The notes under the pieces were generated by a model, which saw nothing but the letters and a program-made list of their open reading frames with translations, was not told where the DNA came from and searched no databases. From Histomonas meleagridis (lineage: Eukaryota; Parabasalia; Tritrichomonadida; Dientamoebidae): a DNA stretch of 64,000 nt. The stretch's first letter is position 1. The number at the start of each line of letters is the position of its first letter. The DNA lies in NCBI GenBank assembly GCA_020186115.1, contig WSYJ01000086.1, positions 310,001 through 374,000 on the forward strand, read 5' to 3'. The translations under genes and the position numbers were made by a program. Shown here piece by piece: positions 10,459-20,119 of the stretch.

Positions 10459-10974
10459 ATGGAGAGAGATCGTCTCGCTCGGGTAAATGAAATTACTGGT
10501 ATTCGTCCTTATAGGGAACCTACACATACCTATAGTGATGATAGTGATTCATCTGACGAAACATACACATTTTCATCAAGCAAAACACACAGTTACACAA
10601 GTCCTTATTCATCTTCGTCCACATATAAAAGTTCTTCATCCTCTTCTAACAGCACAACAAACAATTACACAAGTCCTTATTCATCTTCGTCCACAAATAA
10701 AAGTTCATCATCATCGTCACTGGTTCCTTCACATAGTACATCTTTAACTTCTTCTAGTCCTTCTTCAGTTTCTATATCCTCGTTTTCTTTCGACAAACGA
10801 TCTGTTGTCGCATATTCATCTGATAAATACGTATCCGTTTCTTCTACTACACAGTCCATTAAATCGTATTCATCTAAGACGCATTCTTATTTATCATATT
10901 CTTCTTCTTCAGTGTCTGCAACAATTTCTTCTTCTAACTCTGATCTTTTGAGGGCACTTCTAGCCTTAAAATAA
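10459..10974 (+). CDS. Serine-rich low-complexity protein, 171 aa
   Basis: This gene encodes a protein of more than 40% Ser by eye, with Thr, Tyr and Lys. A basic head (about residues 1-20, ERDRLARVNEITGIRPYREP) precedes an acidic patch (DDSDSSDE) and then Ser tracts. A 23-residue tandem duplication is visible at about 46-91: YTSPYSSSSTxKSSSSS occurs twice, encoded at about 10593-10655 and 10665-10720. It ends in a short helical LLRALLALK. There is no signal peptide or membrane helix. The composition suggests a disordered, heavily phosphorylated protein. I do not recognise a family. Confidence 0.7.
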   Translation: MERDRLARVNEITGIRPYREPTHTYSDDSDSSDETYTFSSSKTHSYTSPYSSSSTYKSSSSSSNSTTNNYTSPYSSSSTNKSSSSSSLVPSHSTSLTSSSPSSVSISSFSFDKRSVVAYSSDKYVSVSSTTQSIKSYSSKTHSYLSYSSSSVSATISSSNSDLLRALLALK

Positions 10975-11506
10975 TTATGCGTATCGAAGTCGCAGCTTGA
11001 AAAACAGCAAAACAAATAATAAACGGCCTTTACACATCTGTTTTACTTCAAACATATTATTGACAAAAAATCAAATGAAAATTGAAAGTAGATTTTTGCC
11101 TTATGTAGTAAGTGAATATTTAAATATTGGAAACTTTGTATTTTTCACGGGTAAATCAATTAGCATTTTATGGAATTAGTTGGTGAAACATTAGGAAAAG
11201 TGTGTGAATAAACATGTCTGATGGAGATGAGAATTTTAAATATAAACAATGATGCCATGAAGATTGTGTAAAATGTCCTATACATTTGGGTTATCTAAAT
11301 TTAAATCAGAAATTTTGATTTACATTAATAAATTCTTATAAATATTCATAAAATAAGAAATGGCAAAACATAGTGCAATAAGAATAAAACCTGGGTTATG
11401 CATAATGAATATTCAACCAGATGGTAGCTAAAACATAAAAAAGCGCCAGAAATAACTGTCACTTTATTTTAAAGCCTCAAAAAGTGGACTTATCTCCTGA
11501 TCGAAA
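10975..11506. other. Intergenic region without a recognisable gene
   Basis: AT-rich sequence between two genes on the same strand. Short open frames are present but have no recognisable motif. Nothing else is visible. Confidence 0.5.
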
Positions 11507-12658
11507 ATGGAATTACCAACACAAGCCGGATCAGAAAATACATTTAATGCATATAGAAAAACAATAAAAGCATTAAAGGATCAAATATCTATTCTTGAGG
11601 AGCAATTATATGAAATACAAGACCCAAATGAAAATCTTCTTGAAATATGTCAAATACTCCAACAAGAAAAGCAGGAACTACTTGATGAAAACAAAAGACT
11701 TAGAAATGAAATTCAAAGACAACAAATATTTTCAAACAATAAATTTACTCAAGAAGAAAACACTAATCAAGGAGAAAGCAATCAAATAACAGAGCTTGAA
11801 AAAACACTACAGGACCTACAAGAGGAAAATCAACAACTTACAACTAAAATTGAAAATCTTGAATCTCACAACGAAAAATATGCTGAAAAAATACAAAACC
11901 TGGAAAAACAAATTTCCGCTTATCAATCGCGTATTTCAGAATCAAAAGAAATTGAAAAACAATACTCACGTATGAAAACCGAAATCGAAGCTCTTCACCA
12001 TCACTACGAATCAATAATTAAAGGGCAAAAAGATTCTTTTGATAAGGTTTCTAAGGAACTCGAAGAAAGCAAATCGATAATACACAATTTCTTAAATTCT
12101 GATTTCCAACCATTTTCCAACAAAAGCGAATCTTCCGATGTTTCTGCACTTAAAAAGCGTAATGAAGAGCTGATACAAGAAATAAAAGATCTCAATCAAG
12201 AACTTTTTGATTCCGTAAATAACAATCCAGAAATTCAAGCACTTCTCGAAGAAAGGAAAGAACTGAAACGTGAAAACAACGAATTGCATGAGCGTGTTCA
12301 TGTTTTAGAACTTCAACTGAAAGGTGAAGATCAACCGTTGCTCGGAGATGGCGAAAACAGAAATGATGCCCTACCATTTAAAAAAGGTGTCTACTCTTTG
12401 TTTCAAGCGAACGAGAAAATAGACATAAGGAACTCTCATGAATGGGAAAATTTGGACGAAGACATACTTTTTGAGGAAGGTGAAGTGAACCCAGAGGAAG
12501 ATTCAGAAGAATTCAAAGATGTGACAGTTTCCGATAGCAGCGATGAGCCAGATCAAAAAGAATTCGGGTTCAAGCTTCTTGATAATGATTTAGAAGATGA
12601 AAAAGATGATGATAATGGGTTGCTAATAGAAGGTGATGAAGAAGATGAAAAAGAGTAA
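11507..12658 (+). CDS. Coiled-coil protein with acidic C-terminus, 383 aa
   Basis: From the ATG at 11507, residues ~15-275 form long coiled coil (repeated Glu/Gln/Leu/Lys heptads such as QISILEEQLYEIQ and ELHERVHVLELQL). Residues ~300-383 are strongly acidic, with patches such as DNDLEDEKDDDNG and GDEEDEKE at the end. No catalytic or membrane motif is seen. It converges with the minus-strand gene at 12708, leaving only about 50 bp between the two stop codons. Function is unknown; a structural or chaperone-like adaptor is possible. Confidence 0.85.
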   Translation: MELPTQAGSENTFNAYRKTIKALKDQISILEEQLYEIQDPNENLLEICQILQQEKQELLDENKRLRNEIQRQQIFSNNKFTQEENTNQGESNQITELEKTLQDLQEENQQLTTKIENLESHNEKYAEKIQNLEKQISAYQSRISESKEIEKQYSRMKTEIEALHHHYESIIKGQKDSFDKVSKELEESKSIIHNFLNSDFQPFSNKSESSDVSALKKRNEELIQEIKDLNQELFDSVNNNPEIQALLEERKELKRENNELHERVHVLELQLKGEDQPLLGDGENRNDALPFKKGVYSLFQANEKIDIRNSHEWENLDEDILFEEGEVNPEEDSEEFKDVTVSDSSDEPDQKEFGFKLLDNDLEDEKDDDNGLLIEGDEEDEKE

Positions 12659-12707
12659 GTAAAAATAAATCAGATTCTCATGAAGATGTTTTTTATGTTT
12701 CACATAA

Positions 12708-13283
12708 TTAATCAAAACCGCCATACCAAACATCAACAGCACATGGTGAAAAAACAACATAATCTTGGAAAGATCCAACGAATCTTTCATTCTGATTACC
12801 AAACATTATTTCAAAATCATTGTCATCATCAAGCATTACCTCTGGTTCTAACGAAAAAGAACTAACGTCCATAGTCTTGAGATGATCAATTGGCTTCATT
12901 GGAGGAGATTTTTGATCAGAATTGTAATTAAAAATTTCTTGAATTTCTGTCGGTATGACATAATCAAAGGAATCTGTAGTAGTTGCCTTTTCGCTGTCGA
13001 ATTGAACATAACAATTGTTCTTACTTGGATAAATATTGATTTTCTGCAAACAAGAAAAGCAAATCAACTGGAATTTTGAAGATGCAACTTTGCTTACACA
13101 TATTTTTGACCAGTCTTTTATGGAAATAGATGCCGAATTAAGTTGGAGTAAAGGAAAATCATTTTGCTTACGAAGGACTTCTCGAAGTGTTATGTGACTA
13201 AGAGCTGTTTTATGATGAAGGTCCACTTTTTCTCCATGGATATCAATGTTATTGCAATTGCAGCAATAGTGCTTGAAATCCAT
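12708..13283 (-). CDS. Small Cys-pair/acidic protein, 191 aa, function unknown
   Basis: The start is set at the ATG at 13283 (MDFKHYCCNCNN); the open frame extends eight codons further upstream with no ATG. The N-terminus has YCCNCNN followed by HGEKVDLHH, and FQLICFSCLQK occurs ~70 residues later. Two Cys-x2-Cys pairs plus His could form one zinc site. The second half is acidic and low in structure (DDDNDFEIMF). There is no signal peptide. It converges on the acidic coiled-coil gene. I cannot assign a family. Confidence 0.65.
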   Translation of the reverse strand: MDFKHYCCNCNNIDIHGEKVDLHHKTALSHITLREVLRKQNDFPLLQLNSASISIKDWSKICVSKVASSKFQLICFSCLQKINIYPSKNNCYVQFDSEKATTTDSFDYVIPTEIQEIFNYNSDQKSPPMKPIDHLKTMDVSSFSLEPEVMLDDDNDFEIMFGNQNERFVGSFQDYVVFSPCAVDVWYGGFD

Positions 13284-14251
13284 TTTAATGGTCTTGTTGA
13301 CCGTCAAAATTTTTTAACACAAAATTCAGAGAAGGAAATTTTCACGGATCTGACACATTCGCATTTTTTCTGAGAGTAGACAGAATTTTTCAAATCAGAA
13401 CGTCACGGCTACGTTTTGAAAAAGTAACGTAAAATGAGTTGAAATATTGATTTTCAAGCAATGAGGGGAACCCTTTGAAATTCCCACAATGTTTTAAACA
13501 TTATTACAAAAAATATTCCATAGTATGAATTAAAATAATATCCAAGAAAAAATAATTGTCTCTATGTTTAGGTAATATTACTCAAATTTCTTTTTGAATA
13601 TCTGTTTGATTTTTCAACAATTCGTATTCCTGTGACTTGAAAATAATAACTAATACCGAAATATACTTTAGACAGAAACTCTTTAATTCCTTTATGAAGC
13701 TACCAAAATTACTAGTGTAGGATGGAGAAAAAAAATTAGAGAAATTCATCAGACTGACAACTGAAATAAAAACATGTTTTTAGAGATAATATCAGAAAAT
13801 TCATTGATTAATTTATCGGAACAAATCAAACAATTTAAGTCAAAGATAAATTGTAAACATAAAGACCCAAAAATAATTATTTTATCTCATGAGATTTGTG
13901 AGCAACAAAATTGATGAAAACGTTAAGGAATGCTGATAGAAATCTCACCCTTGGAATTAGAACATAACTTGAAAATGAAACAAATGAGAAACATTGCAAA
14001 AGGCCGTATGTTAAGGGGACATGTTGGCAATGTATTTCATGATAAAATATCAAAAATATTAAACATCAAAAAATCAATTTAATTTCATCCTTAATTATAA
14101 AATAATTTAAAGCTATGTCAGTAAAAACAAAGTGATTTTTTATGCAAAATATAAAGTTTAATGGGAGTTAATTAACTTTTTTGTCCATTTGGACCACACC
14201 AAAAAAAGTTTTTACGGTTAACGAAATGAAAATCTTTTGTCCTTTCCCAAT
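13284..14251. other. Intergenic region, possible short relics only
   Basis: No gene longer than 50 codons is convincing. A short frame at 13930-14079 begins MLIEISPLELEHNLK and could be a relic, but nothing in it is recognised. The last 30 bases contain CCTTT (14241-14245), 11 bases before the next ATG, resembling the CCTTT core-promoter motif described in T. vaginalis. Confidence 0.45.
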
Positions 14252-15262
14252 ATGCTCACATGGGCCGAGGAGAGAGCAATAATTTTAAGAGGTCGCATAA
14301 CCCTAGCTCTCATTTTATTGTTTACACTCGTTTTATTCATGACATTCTTTCATGTTCATTTTCAGCCAACTCAAATTTGGATATTTCGTTATAGAAATAG
14401 TCTTCATATCAACCTTTTTTACCTTTGTTTTTTATTTGGTATTCTTTTTTTAATATATATGCATATTGAACCATTTACTCTTAAAATTCAAAGATTTTCT
14501 TTTCGATCAAATCGGAGTAATTTCCCACCACTAAAAATAGTGCAAATCACAGATACTCATGTTCATTATCCGTATCCCCAAGTTACATATTCACGTTTGA
14601 AATCCATAGTCAATCTCATCAATTTCGAGAACCCTGATCTAGTTGTTTTGACAGGCGACCTAATTAGTGACAAATCTAAGCATTCTACACAAGATGTTTA
14701 TACAATTGCCAATTCTCTCAAGTATCTTAATTCTCCATTATTTGTTTGTTTTGGAAACCATGATGTTGAATGTCAAAGCGAGCTCACAGAAGCGCTTTCC
14801 AACATCGGTGCAACAGTTCTTAACCAGCAAACAGTTGAGTTTCCAGTCAGAGGCAGCAAAATTTACATATCTGGATTAAAACCGTCACTCAAACTTTTTG
14901 AGACGAATTTATTCGTCGCCGAATTGAAATCTAACTTCACTGGTGATCCCACAGTTCCGCACATTCTTCTTGCTCATATGCCTGATGCAGCAGATGCAGC
15001 AAGCGAGTCACAAATGTTTGATCTACAGCTTAGTGGTCATTCTCATGGAGGACAATGTGTATTACCCTTTAATGCAGGAACACCATTTTTACCTCCTGGC
15101 TCATTAAAGTATCATGCATGTGTAACATCGAATTATTTAGTTGGTGACATGATATTACATATTAGCAGAGGGATTGGTGAAACACCATTACCTTATCCAT
15201 TAATAAGGTTTTTATGTAAACCTGAAATATCTGTGATCGAATTGAAACCTAACATAATTTAG
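14252..15262 (+). CDS. Membrane-anchored calcineurin-like metallophosphoesterase
   Basis: From the ATG at 14252 the product is 336 residues. Two N-terminal membrane helices (about 15-37 and 48-68) precede a metallophosphoesterase domain with the full set of metal-binding motifs: QITDTHVHY (DxH), LTGDLISD (GD), FGNHDVE (GNHD), LLAHMPD (H) and LSGHSHGGQ (GHxH). The arrangement resembles the YkuE/YaeI and TMPPE family, in which a two-metal centre hydrolyses phosphoesters at the membrane; bacterial relatives act on lipid-linked substrates. The substrate here is unknown. All metal ligands are present, so it should be active. The DNA upstream reads a few more codons without an ATG, so the chosen start is preferred. 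Confidence 0.92.
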   Translation: MLTWAEERAIILRGRITLALILLFTLVLFMTFFHVHFQPTQIWIFRYRNSLHINLFYLCFLFGILFLIYMHIEPFTLKIQRFSFRSNRSNFPPLKIVQITDTHVHYPYPQVTYSRLKSIVNLINFENPDLVVLTGDLISDKSKHSTQDVYTIANSLKYLNSPLFVCFGNHDVECQSELTEALSNIGATVLNQQTVEFPVRGSKIYISGLKPSLKLFETNLFVAELKSNFTGDPTVPHILLAHMPDAADAASESQMFDLQLSGHSHGGQCVLPFNAGTPFLPPGSLKYHACVTSNYLVGDMILHISRGIGETPLPYPLIRFLCKPEISVIELKPNII

Positions 15263-15400
15263 ATGAAAGACTTATTTTTGTAATAAACTTAATAATTATT
15301 TAATATTGTATTATTTAATATAACAAAAAGGAATTCTTTAAAGATTTTAGATGTCAGTAATGGCTTTTCCATTATATAACAATTGCATTTATATGATTTA

Positions 15401-15508
15401 TTAATTTTGTACAGCATCAGATTTTTCCTTTATGCCTTTTTCACGAAGTAATTGGACTATCTTTGTGTAACCAAATTGTTTTACAATTTCAATTGCAGTT
15501 CCAAAACA
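15401..15508 (-). pseudogene. Ankyrin-repeat gene fragment (C-terminal end)
   Basis: The minus strand reads GTAIEIVKQFGYTKIVQLL, followed by REKGIKEKSDAVQN and a stop at 15401. This is the last ankyrin repeat and tail of a lost gene. Nothing upstream on that strand continues it in frame. Unlike the ankyrin modules at 38, 57 and 61 kb, its repeat starts with an ordinary FGTA junction. Confidence 0.7.
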
Positions 15509-16236
15509 GTTTTAATATTTCTATATTCCAAAACTTATACAGAGGTACTAAAACTCAAAATCCTGAATATTTTTTCTACTATGATTTTAGGTTAAGGATA
15601 CGATACGGGCTAATTGAATGATATTGAAATTTGCCATCGCACCACCAAACGAATTACCTGTAACACTCAAATTATTATACTAATTAATTCCATCAAAACA
15701 AATGACATATGACAGTCATATTAAAATTAGTATGTTTAAGTCAATAATGCCACTAAAAAATTAGCAAATTTAATCATTTTATTATTATAAATTTTGAATT
15801 TGGCAACTCATAATAAATTTTATGACCAACCCATAATTTCAAAATTACATCATTACTTGAAATTATAGTAATCAAAATTAGAGGAATTAAAACATATTTC
15901 CCCATGGATATTAAAAGATGTATTTGAAAGAAGTCGATCATTTTGAACTCAAAAATTACGGAAACTATTGAATTGAAATAAAATTGGAAATAAAAAAAAA
16001 TTCTAAATATTATAATATATAATAAATTCAAACATAATAAAACAATTATACAAACACATCATATTGAAAATAAAAGTATAATACTTTAAGGAATTTAAAA
16101 TTCATTTATTTAGATATTTTACCATTTTTGAAATTTTTGAACTTTTTGAATTAAAAGGAACGTTTTTTGTTGACGATCAATAACCGTCGGAAGTTTTCAA
16201 TGCTTTATTAGGTATTCAAAATAATTTATTGTTGTT
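15509..16236. other. AT-rich intergenic region, no gene seen
   Basis: A minus-strand open frame around 15774-16031 is hydrophobic and Ile/Phe-rich, as random AT-rich DNA tends to be. It has no supporting motif, so I do not call a gene. Confidence 0.45.
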
Positions 16237-16326
16237 ATTCAAAAAGTTCTATCGTAAATTTTTTAGGCAGGATAAAATTGTGAAAAATTAGGAAATGCCA
16301 TCTCTTATACAACGATCACTTTTTGT

Positions 16327-16467
16327 ATGTTATCAGAAAAAGGTACGGTTATGCAAATCAACCAACTTTTTAAACATGTAAGACTTTTGAGAAGTAAGGG
16401 GAAATTCACTGATGATACGAAAATTTTGGCCAATGAATTTATTTCAAGTTTGGATGCATTAATTTAA
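16327..16467 (+). CDS. Small ORF, 46 aa, inside the candidate element
   Basis: ATG at 16327, stop TAA at 16465-16467. The product is basic and helical (begins MLSEKGTVMQINQLFKHVRL, contains KFTDDTKILANEF). It lies 110 bases upstream of the main gene of the element. No family is recognised, and it may be spurious. Confidence 0.3.
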   Translation: MLSEKGTVMQINQLFKHVRLLRSKGKFTDDTKILANEFISSLDALI

Positions 16468-16576
16468 GAATATTTTTCGTTTTGAATACAAAAGCCGCCT
16501 GATCTTCGTGCGTTTGAATCAAATTGAGAACAATTGAATGAGCAGTTGAATTTGATGTAAAAATCATTTTTTTTTT

Positions 16577-17434
16577 ATGGAAACAAATAAAAATTGTTCC
16601 AACTTCATTTATAAGATCTTTCACCAATTAACAAAAGCACATCAAAATCTTTGTGCATTAAGTGAATCACAGTCTCAAGTTTCTAAATTGACTGATAAAG
16701 AATGGAATTTGATAAAAAAATTTGATGTCTCAAATCCTTTAAACAGTCCTACTTTAAGTGATTTTAAAGATATTGCCCAAACCAAAGCTCGTGCTAAAGA
16801 TAATATTTTAATTAAATTATCAAATAATATTGAAACATATTGTCAACAGAATTCAAATTCTACTCAAGAAAATACTGAAACAACAAAGGATGAAACAACA
16901 AATCCTACTTTTAAAAAGTCTGGTAAAACAAATTCTCCTATACCTATGTAAAAACAAGTATACCAACATTTGATAACCGAAGCAAATATGGACTTAAAAT
17001 CTTACTTGGGTTATATAGTGTCTTTACCTAATAAGAAACAGAATTCACAAAATTCTTTACAAAATATATCTATAGATAAGAAATTTAATATATTTTTCAT
17101 AAAAGCTTTGATTTATACAGTAAGTTCCTCTAAAAGGATCAACCTTATTGATTTGTGCATATTAAATGAAATACTTCAAGAAAAAATGAAGAAGAATAGA
17201 CATATATTAAAAGGTAGTATTATCGATTTAAAAAGCAAAATGGAAGAAAATCATAAAGATTTGGTATGGCAAATATCCGAAATAAAAAATTTGTTGATTG
17301 AATCGGTTAATTACCGAAATGAGAACCAAAGACAATTTTTTGCCATACTGAAATATGTTCAAAATGTCGTTTTTGCTTCCAACAACTTCTTGGTTGGATT
17401 CTACAATTCTATTAGATTCCCTCAAGTCAATTGA
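16577..17434 (+). pseudogene. Unknown gene of the candidate element, interrupted by one in-frame TAA
   Basis: The frame starts at the ATG at 16577, runs 124 codons to a TAA at 16949-16951, and continues in the same frame for another 160 codons to a TGA. It can thus be seen as one ~285-codon gene with a single premature stop, or as two ORFs (the second starting at the ATG at 16988). The first part is helical then Thr/Asn-rich; the second is helical (for example FIKALIYTVSSSKRINLIDL and HKDLVWQISEIKNLL). No family is recognised. Confidence 0.45.
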
Positions 17435-17617
17435 CTTGATGAATTCATCGAAACTAAAAAGAGCACTTAAACCTGATCACGTTTAAATGAATTTATGAAA
17501 ACGTTGACAGTTTGCAGTGCTCTTAACTAAAAAAATAAATAAGAAAAAAAAAATGATTTTTTTTTATTATTTTTGGTATCTTGGTGTGCCACAGTAAACC
17601 GATATAACTTTTTGAAT

Positions 17618-18888
17618 AATTTATTATTTGAAAAAGTTTTATCCCATGGGATAACATGTTATCGTCAATTCCTTTTTGATCAAGAAACAATTTGTGTTAA
17701 AATATTGTGTTAAAATATTAATTTTGGCTTTTTAATTTCATATAATCTATTTATTATTCGTTTAATTTTATATCTTATGATTATTATATTTTTATTGAAA
17801 AAACATTTACATTATAAAAGAGTATTGTAATTATTTTCCCTAATTTTAAATGTTTCACAAGTTGATTAAATGAAGGCATGCCATGGTACCATTTTATTAT
17901 TTATTTTTTTAATCTACGCGAACTAATTTATGCTTAAATAAAAAAATATTTCCATTTTTACTATGGGTTTCACGGTTTGAATTCAGAATTATCTTGTATA
18001 AAATTTTTTTTTTAAATCAATTAATTAATTTATATCTATACAAAACAATATTTTTATCTGAAGAACCAGCATCATAAGGGATTTTTTAATGAATTTGTAT
18101 ATAATAATGGCTTATATTTACATGTTTATTGTTTAGCGATCACAGGTGGAAACTTCCAACTCTAACAAAAAAAAATTAAAAACGTTGTTATACTACTTTT
18201 CGAATTTAAGCACAAAAAGCCTAGACACAATAATTTTTCTCAAATAAATTGAGTCAATTCCAGTTTCAACAAGATGGAAATTGCATTCATCTATAAGGGG
18301 AAATTTTACATTTTTTTTGACATATGTTGTATATAACAATCATGTCTTGATAAGATAATATCTGCTTTTAATTATTAGTTTACCAAAGAATATAATGTTT
18401 ATAATAAAAAATTGAAATGCCATTATTTTGGAGGAAAAAAATCTTTATATAAATTAACATAAATTTATGTTAACAAAATCTTTTTATATTCAATTTTTTA
18501 CTGACATCATATATTCTTCTTTTATAACAAAAAATAAAAAATAAGATAAAATCTTCTTCATACAAAATTTATTATTAATAATAAATAAAATAAATATAGT
18601 AAAACCTTTTTTTATTCATCAATTCCAAATAGAATAGATTTCAAGTAGATATGAAATACACCAATACGGCGTTAGGTTTTTAAATTAAACTCTCACATAT
18701 ACCTTAAAGATCTTCAATTGGAGAAATCATTGAAAATTTCAAATTGTACCAAATAAAATTTTCAAAAGGAAGAATGCTCTTATTAAACTTACCTCACGAA
18801 CCTTATTTCTGAGAAAAGGTTGCAACCTTGAGTTGAGGCCTCAACAAAAATTTATTGATTTATAAAATTTATTATTTACGTAAACATC
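17618..18888. other. AT-rich intergenic region, no gene seen
   Basis: About 1.27 kb of very AT-rich DNA with T and A runs and no open frame of protein-like composition. Just before it, AAGAGCACT (about 17459) and AGTGCTCTT (about 17515) could pair across some 50 bases. Confidence 0.5.
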
Positions 18889-19083
18889 TTATATTCCTTC
18901 GCCTAATAGGTCAGAGTTCAGACGAGTGCTCTGTGATTGCTCGATCTTTGCATTCTTGATATTCTTAAGTTTTGAAAACCATTTTTTGATTGGACGCAAA
19001 CAAAACATTGGGAAAAAGAATAGGAACAAGACACCGATAATTACAATAATACTGAGAACAAGCGTTGCATTGTTGGCACTCAT
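18889..19083 (-). CDS. Small single-pass membrane protein, 64 aa
   Basis: From the ATG at 19083 a short polar N-terminus (MSANNA) is followed by one strong membrane helix (about residues 7-31, including LSIIVIIGVLFLFFF). A basic cytoplasmic stretch (RPIKKWFSKLKNIKNAK) and a polar tail follow. The positive-inside rule predicts Nout-Cin topology. It is divergent from the ribosomal protein gene, with about 230 bp between start codons. Despite its size, the clean domain pattern favours a real gene. Family unknown. Confidence 0.6.
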   Translation of the reverse strand: MSANNATLVLSIIVIIGVLFLFFFPMFCLRPIKKWFSKLKNIKNAKIEQSQSTRLNSDLLGEGI

Positions 19084-19317
19084 TGAAACGCAGCAATCCT
19101 TTTGTCAATTATTTTACAATATTGTCAATTTAAAGGATTTAATTAGAATTTTGTCAAATTAATTGAATAACAAATGATCCACCCGGTACACCTTCAAAAA
19201 ACGTTAACGTTCGAAATATTTTGAATGACTAAAAGGCCGATTAAACCGTATAAACGATCTTTTGTTATTCAAAAATGCGTTTTAAAACGGTTTTCCACCT
19301 TGGTCGACCTTTCTAAA

Positions 19318-19893
19318 ATGGTTTGCAAGAATAACAGAGTTCCTAATGACCACTTACGTAAGGATTGGTTCCGCCGAATTAAATTTTATTTCGACGATCC
19401 AGCACGTAAGAAGAGGCGCCAAATTGCAAGAGCAATTCGTGCAAAGAAGATCGCACCACGTCCAGTAGAAGGACCACTTCGTCCACTTGTTCACTGTCCA
19501 ACAGTTCGTTACAATCGCAAAGTTAGACTTGGACGCGGTTTTACAGTTGAAGAAGTTAAGGCTGCCGGATTTGAACCATCACGTGCCAGATTTATGGGCA
19601 TTGCCATGGATAAATTCCGTGTTCACACAAAAGATGAAATCAAGCAAGCCAACATAGAACGTCTTAAAGCATATAAAGCCAAGATGGTTCGTGTTCATAC
19701 AAAAACAGAGAAATTGCCAGCAGGAGAATCGATTCCATCACTCTTTGCTCTTCCAAAAGTTGATCAAAAGGTTACATGGAGAGTAATCAAGGATGAAGAA
19801 AAGAAAGCAGAATTATTTAAAGATAAGCAAGCAGCTCACAAAGCATGGAGGGCATCAATCAAAGCCAAGGAAGCGGCCAAGCACAAGAAATAA
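19318..19893 (+). CDS. RPL13: 60S ribosomal protein L13 (eL13)
   Basis: The product is a structural component of the large cytosolic ribosomal subunit. Recognisable eL13 blocks are HLRKDWFRRIKFYFDDPARK, KKIAPRP, GPLRPLVHCPTVRYN and GRGFTVEEVKAAG, followed by a basic Lys-rich tail. I place the start at the ATG at 19318 (MVCKNNRVPNDH), giving 191 residues; the open frame extends further upstream, but that part has no similarity to eL13. A CCTTT motif (19309-19313) sits just before this ATG, as in T. vaginalis core promoters. The stop codon is followed by an A, giving TAAA, the sequence used as poly(A) signal in trichomonads. No intron is seen. Confidence 0.97.
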   Translation: MVCKNNRVPNDHLRKDWFRRIKFYFDDPARKKRRQIARAIRAKKIAPRPVEGPLRPLVHCPTVRYNRKVRLGRGFTVEEVKAAGFEPSRARFMGIAMDKFRVHTKDEIKQANIERLKAYKAKMVRVHTKTEKLPAGESIPSLFALPKVDQKVTWRVIKDEEKKAELFKDKQAAHKAWRASIKAKEAAKHKK

Positions 19894-20119
19894 AAATGAG
19901 TAAATATCCAATAATTTCAGATTAACATAAACGATAAAAAACATTTATTTATTATGTTCAAAGTTTAGATTGAAAATAGAAATACTTTTTAAATGTAAAT
20001 CTTATTTTCGATTACTCTATAAATCAAATTTGATAAACTCTTAAATAGTATTTTTTATTAAGAAAATTATGAAAAACATTTTTGAATTAAATTTTATTTC
20101 ATTAAATTCCATAATGGTA

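Larger units (their letters stand above)
16237..17617. mobile_element. Candidate novel element bounded by inverted ATTCAAAAAGTT...ATCG ends
   Basis: ATTCAAAAAGTTCTATCG at 16237-16254 is matched in inverse orientation by CGATATAACTTTTTGAAT at 17600-17617 (one mismatch in 18). Both inner flanks continue toward TAAA/TTTA, and AT-rich AATAAATTATT-like blocks lie outside both ends. The same end motif occurs a third time near 61978-62002. The ~1.4-kb interval holds one frame of unknown function split by a stop and a 46-codon frame. No transposase is recognisable, so this could be a non-autonomous element or chance similarity in AT-rich DNA. Confidence 0.45.

Noticed and set aside
13930-14079. 49-codon frame starting MLIEISPLELEHNLK
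   Set aside because: Too short and unrecognised to call a gene; mentioned only as a possible relic.
15774-16031. Hydrophobic minus-strand frame that could look like membrane helices
   Set aside because: Ile/Phe/Tyr richness is what AT-rich DNA gives by chance; no start or context supports it.
19225-19317. 31-codon upstream extension of eL13
   Set aside because: It has no eL13 similarity, and the family N-terminus begins at the ATG at 19318, next to a CCTTT promoter-like motif.
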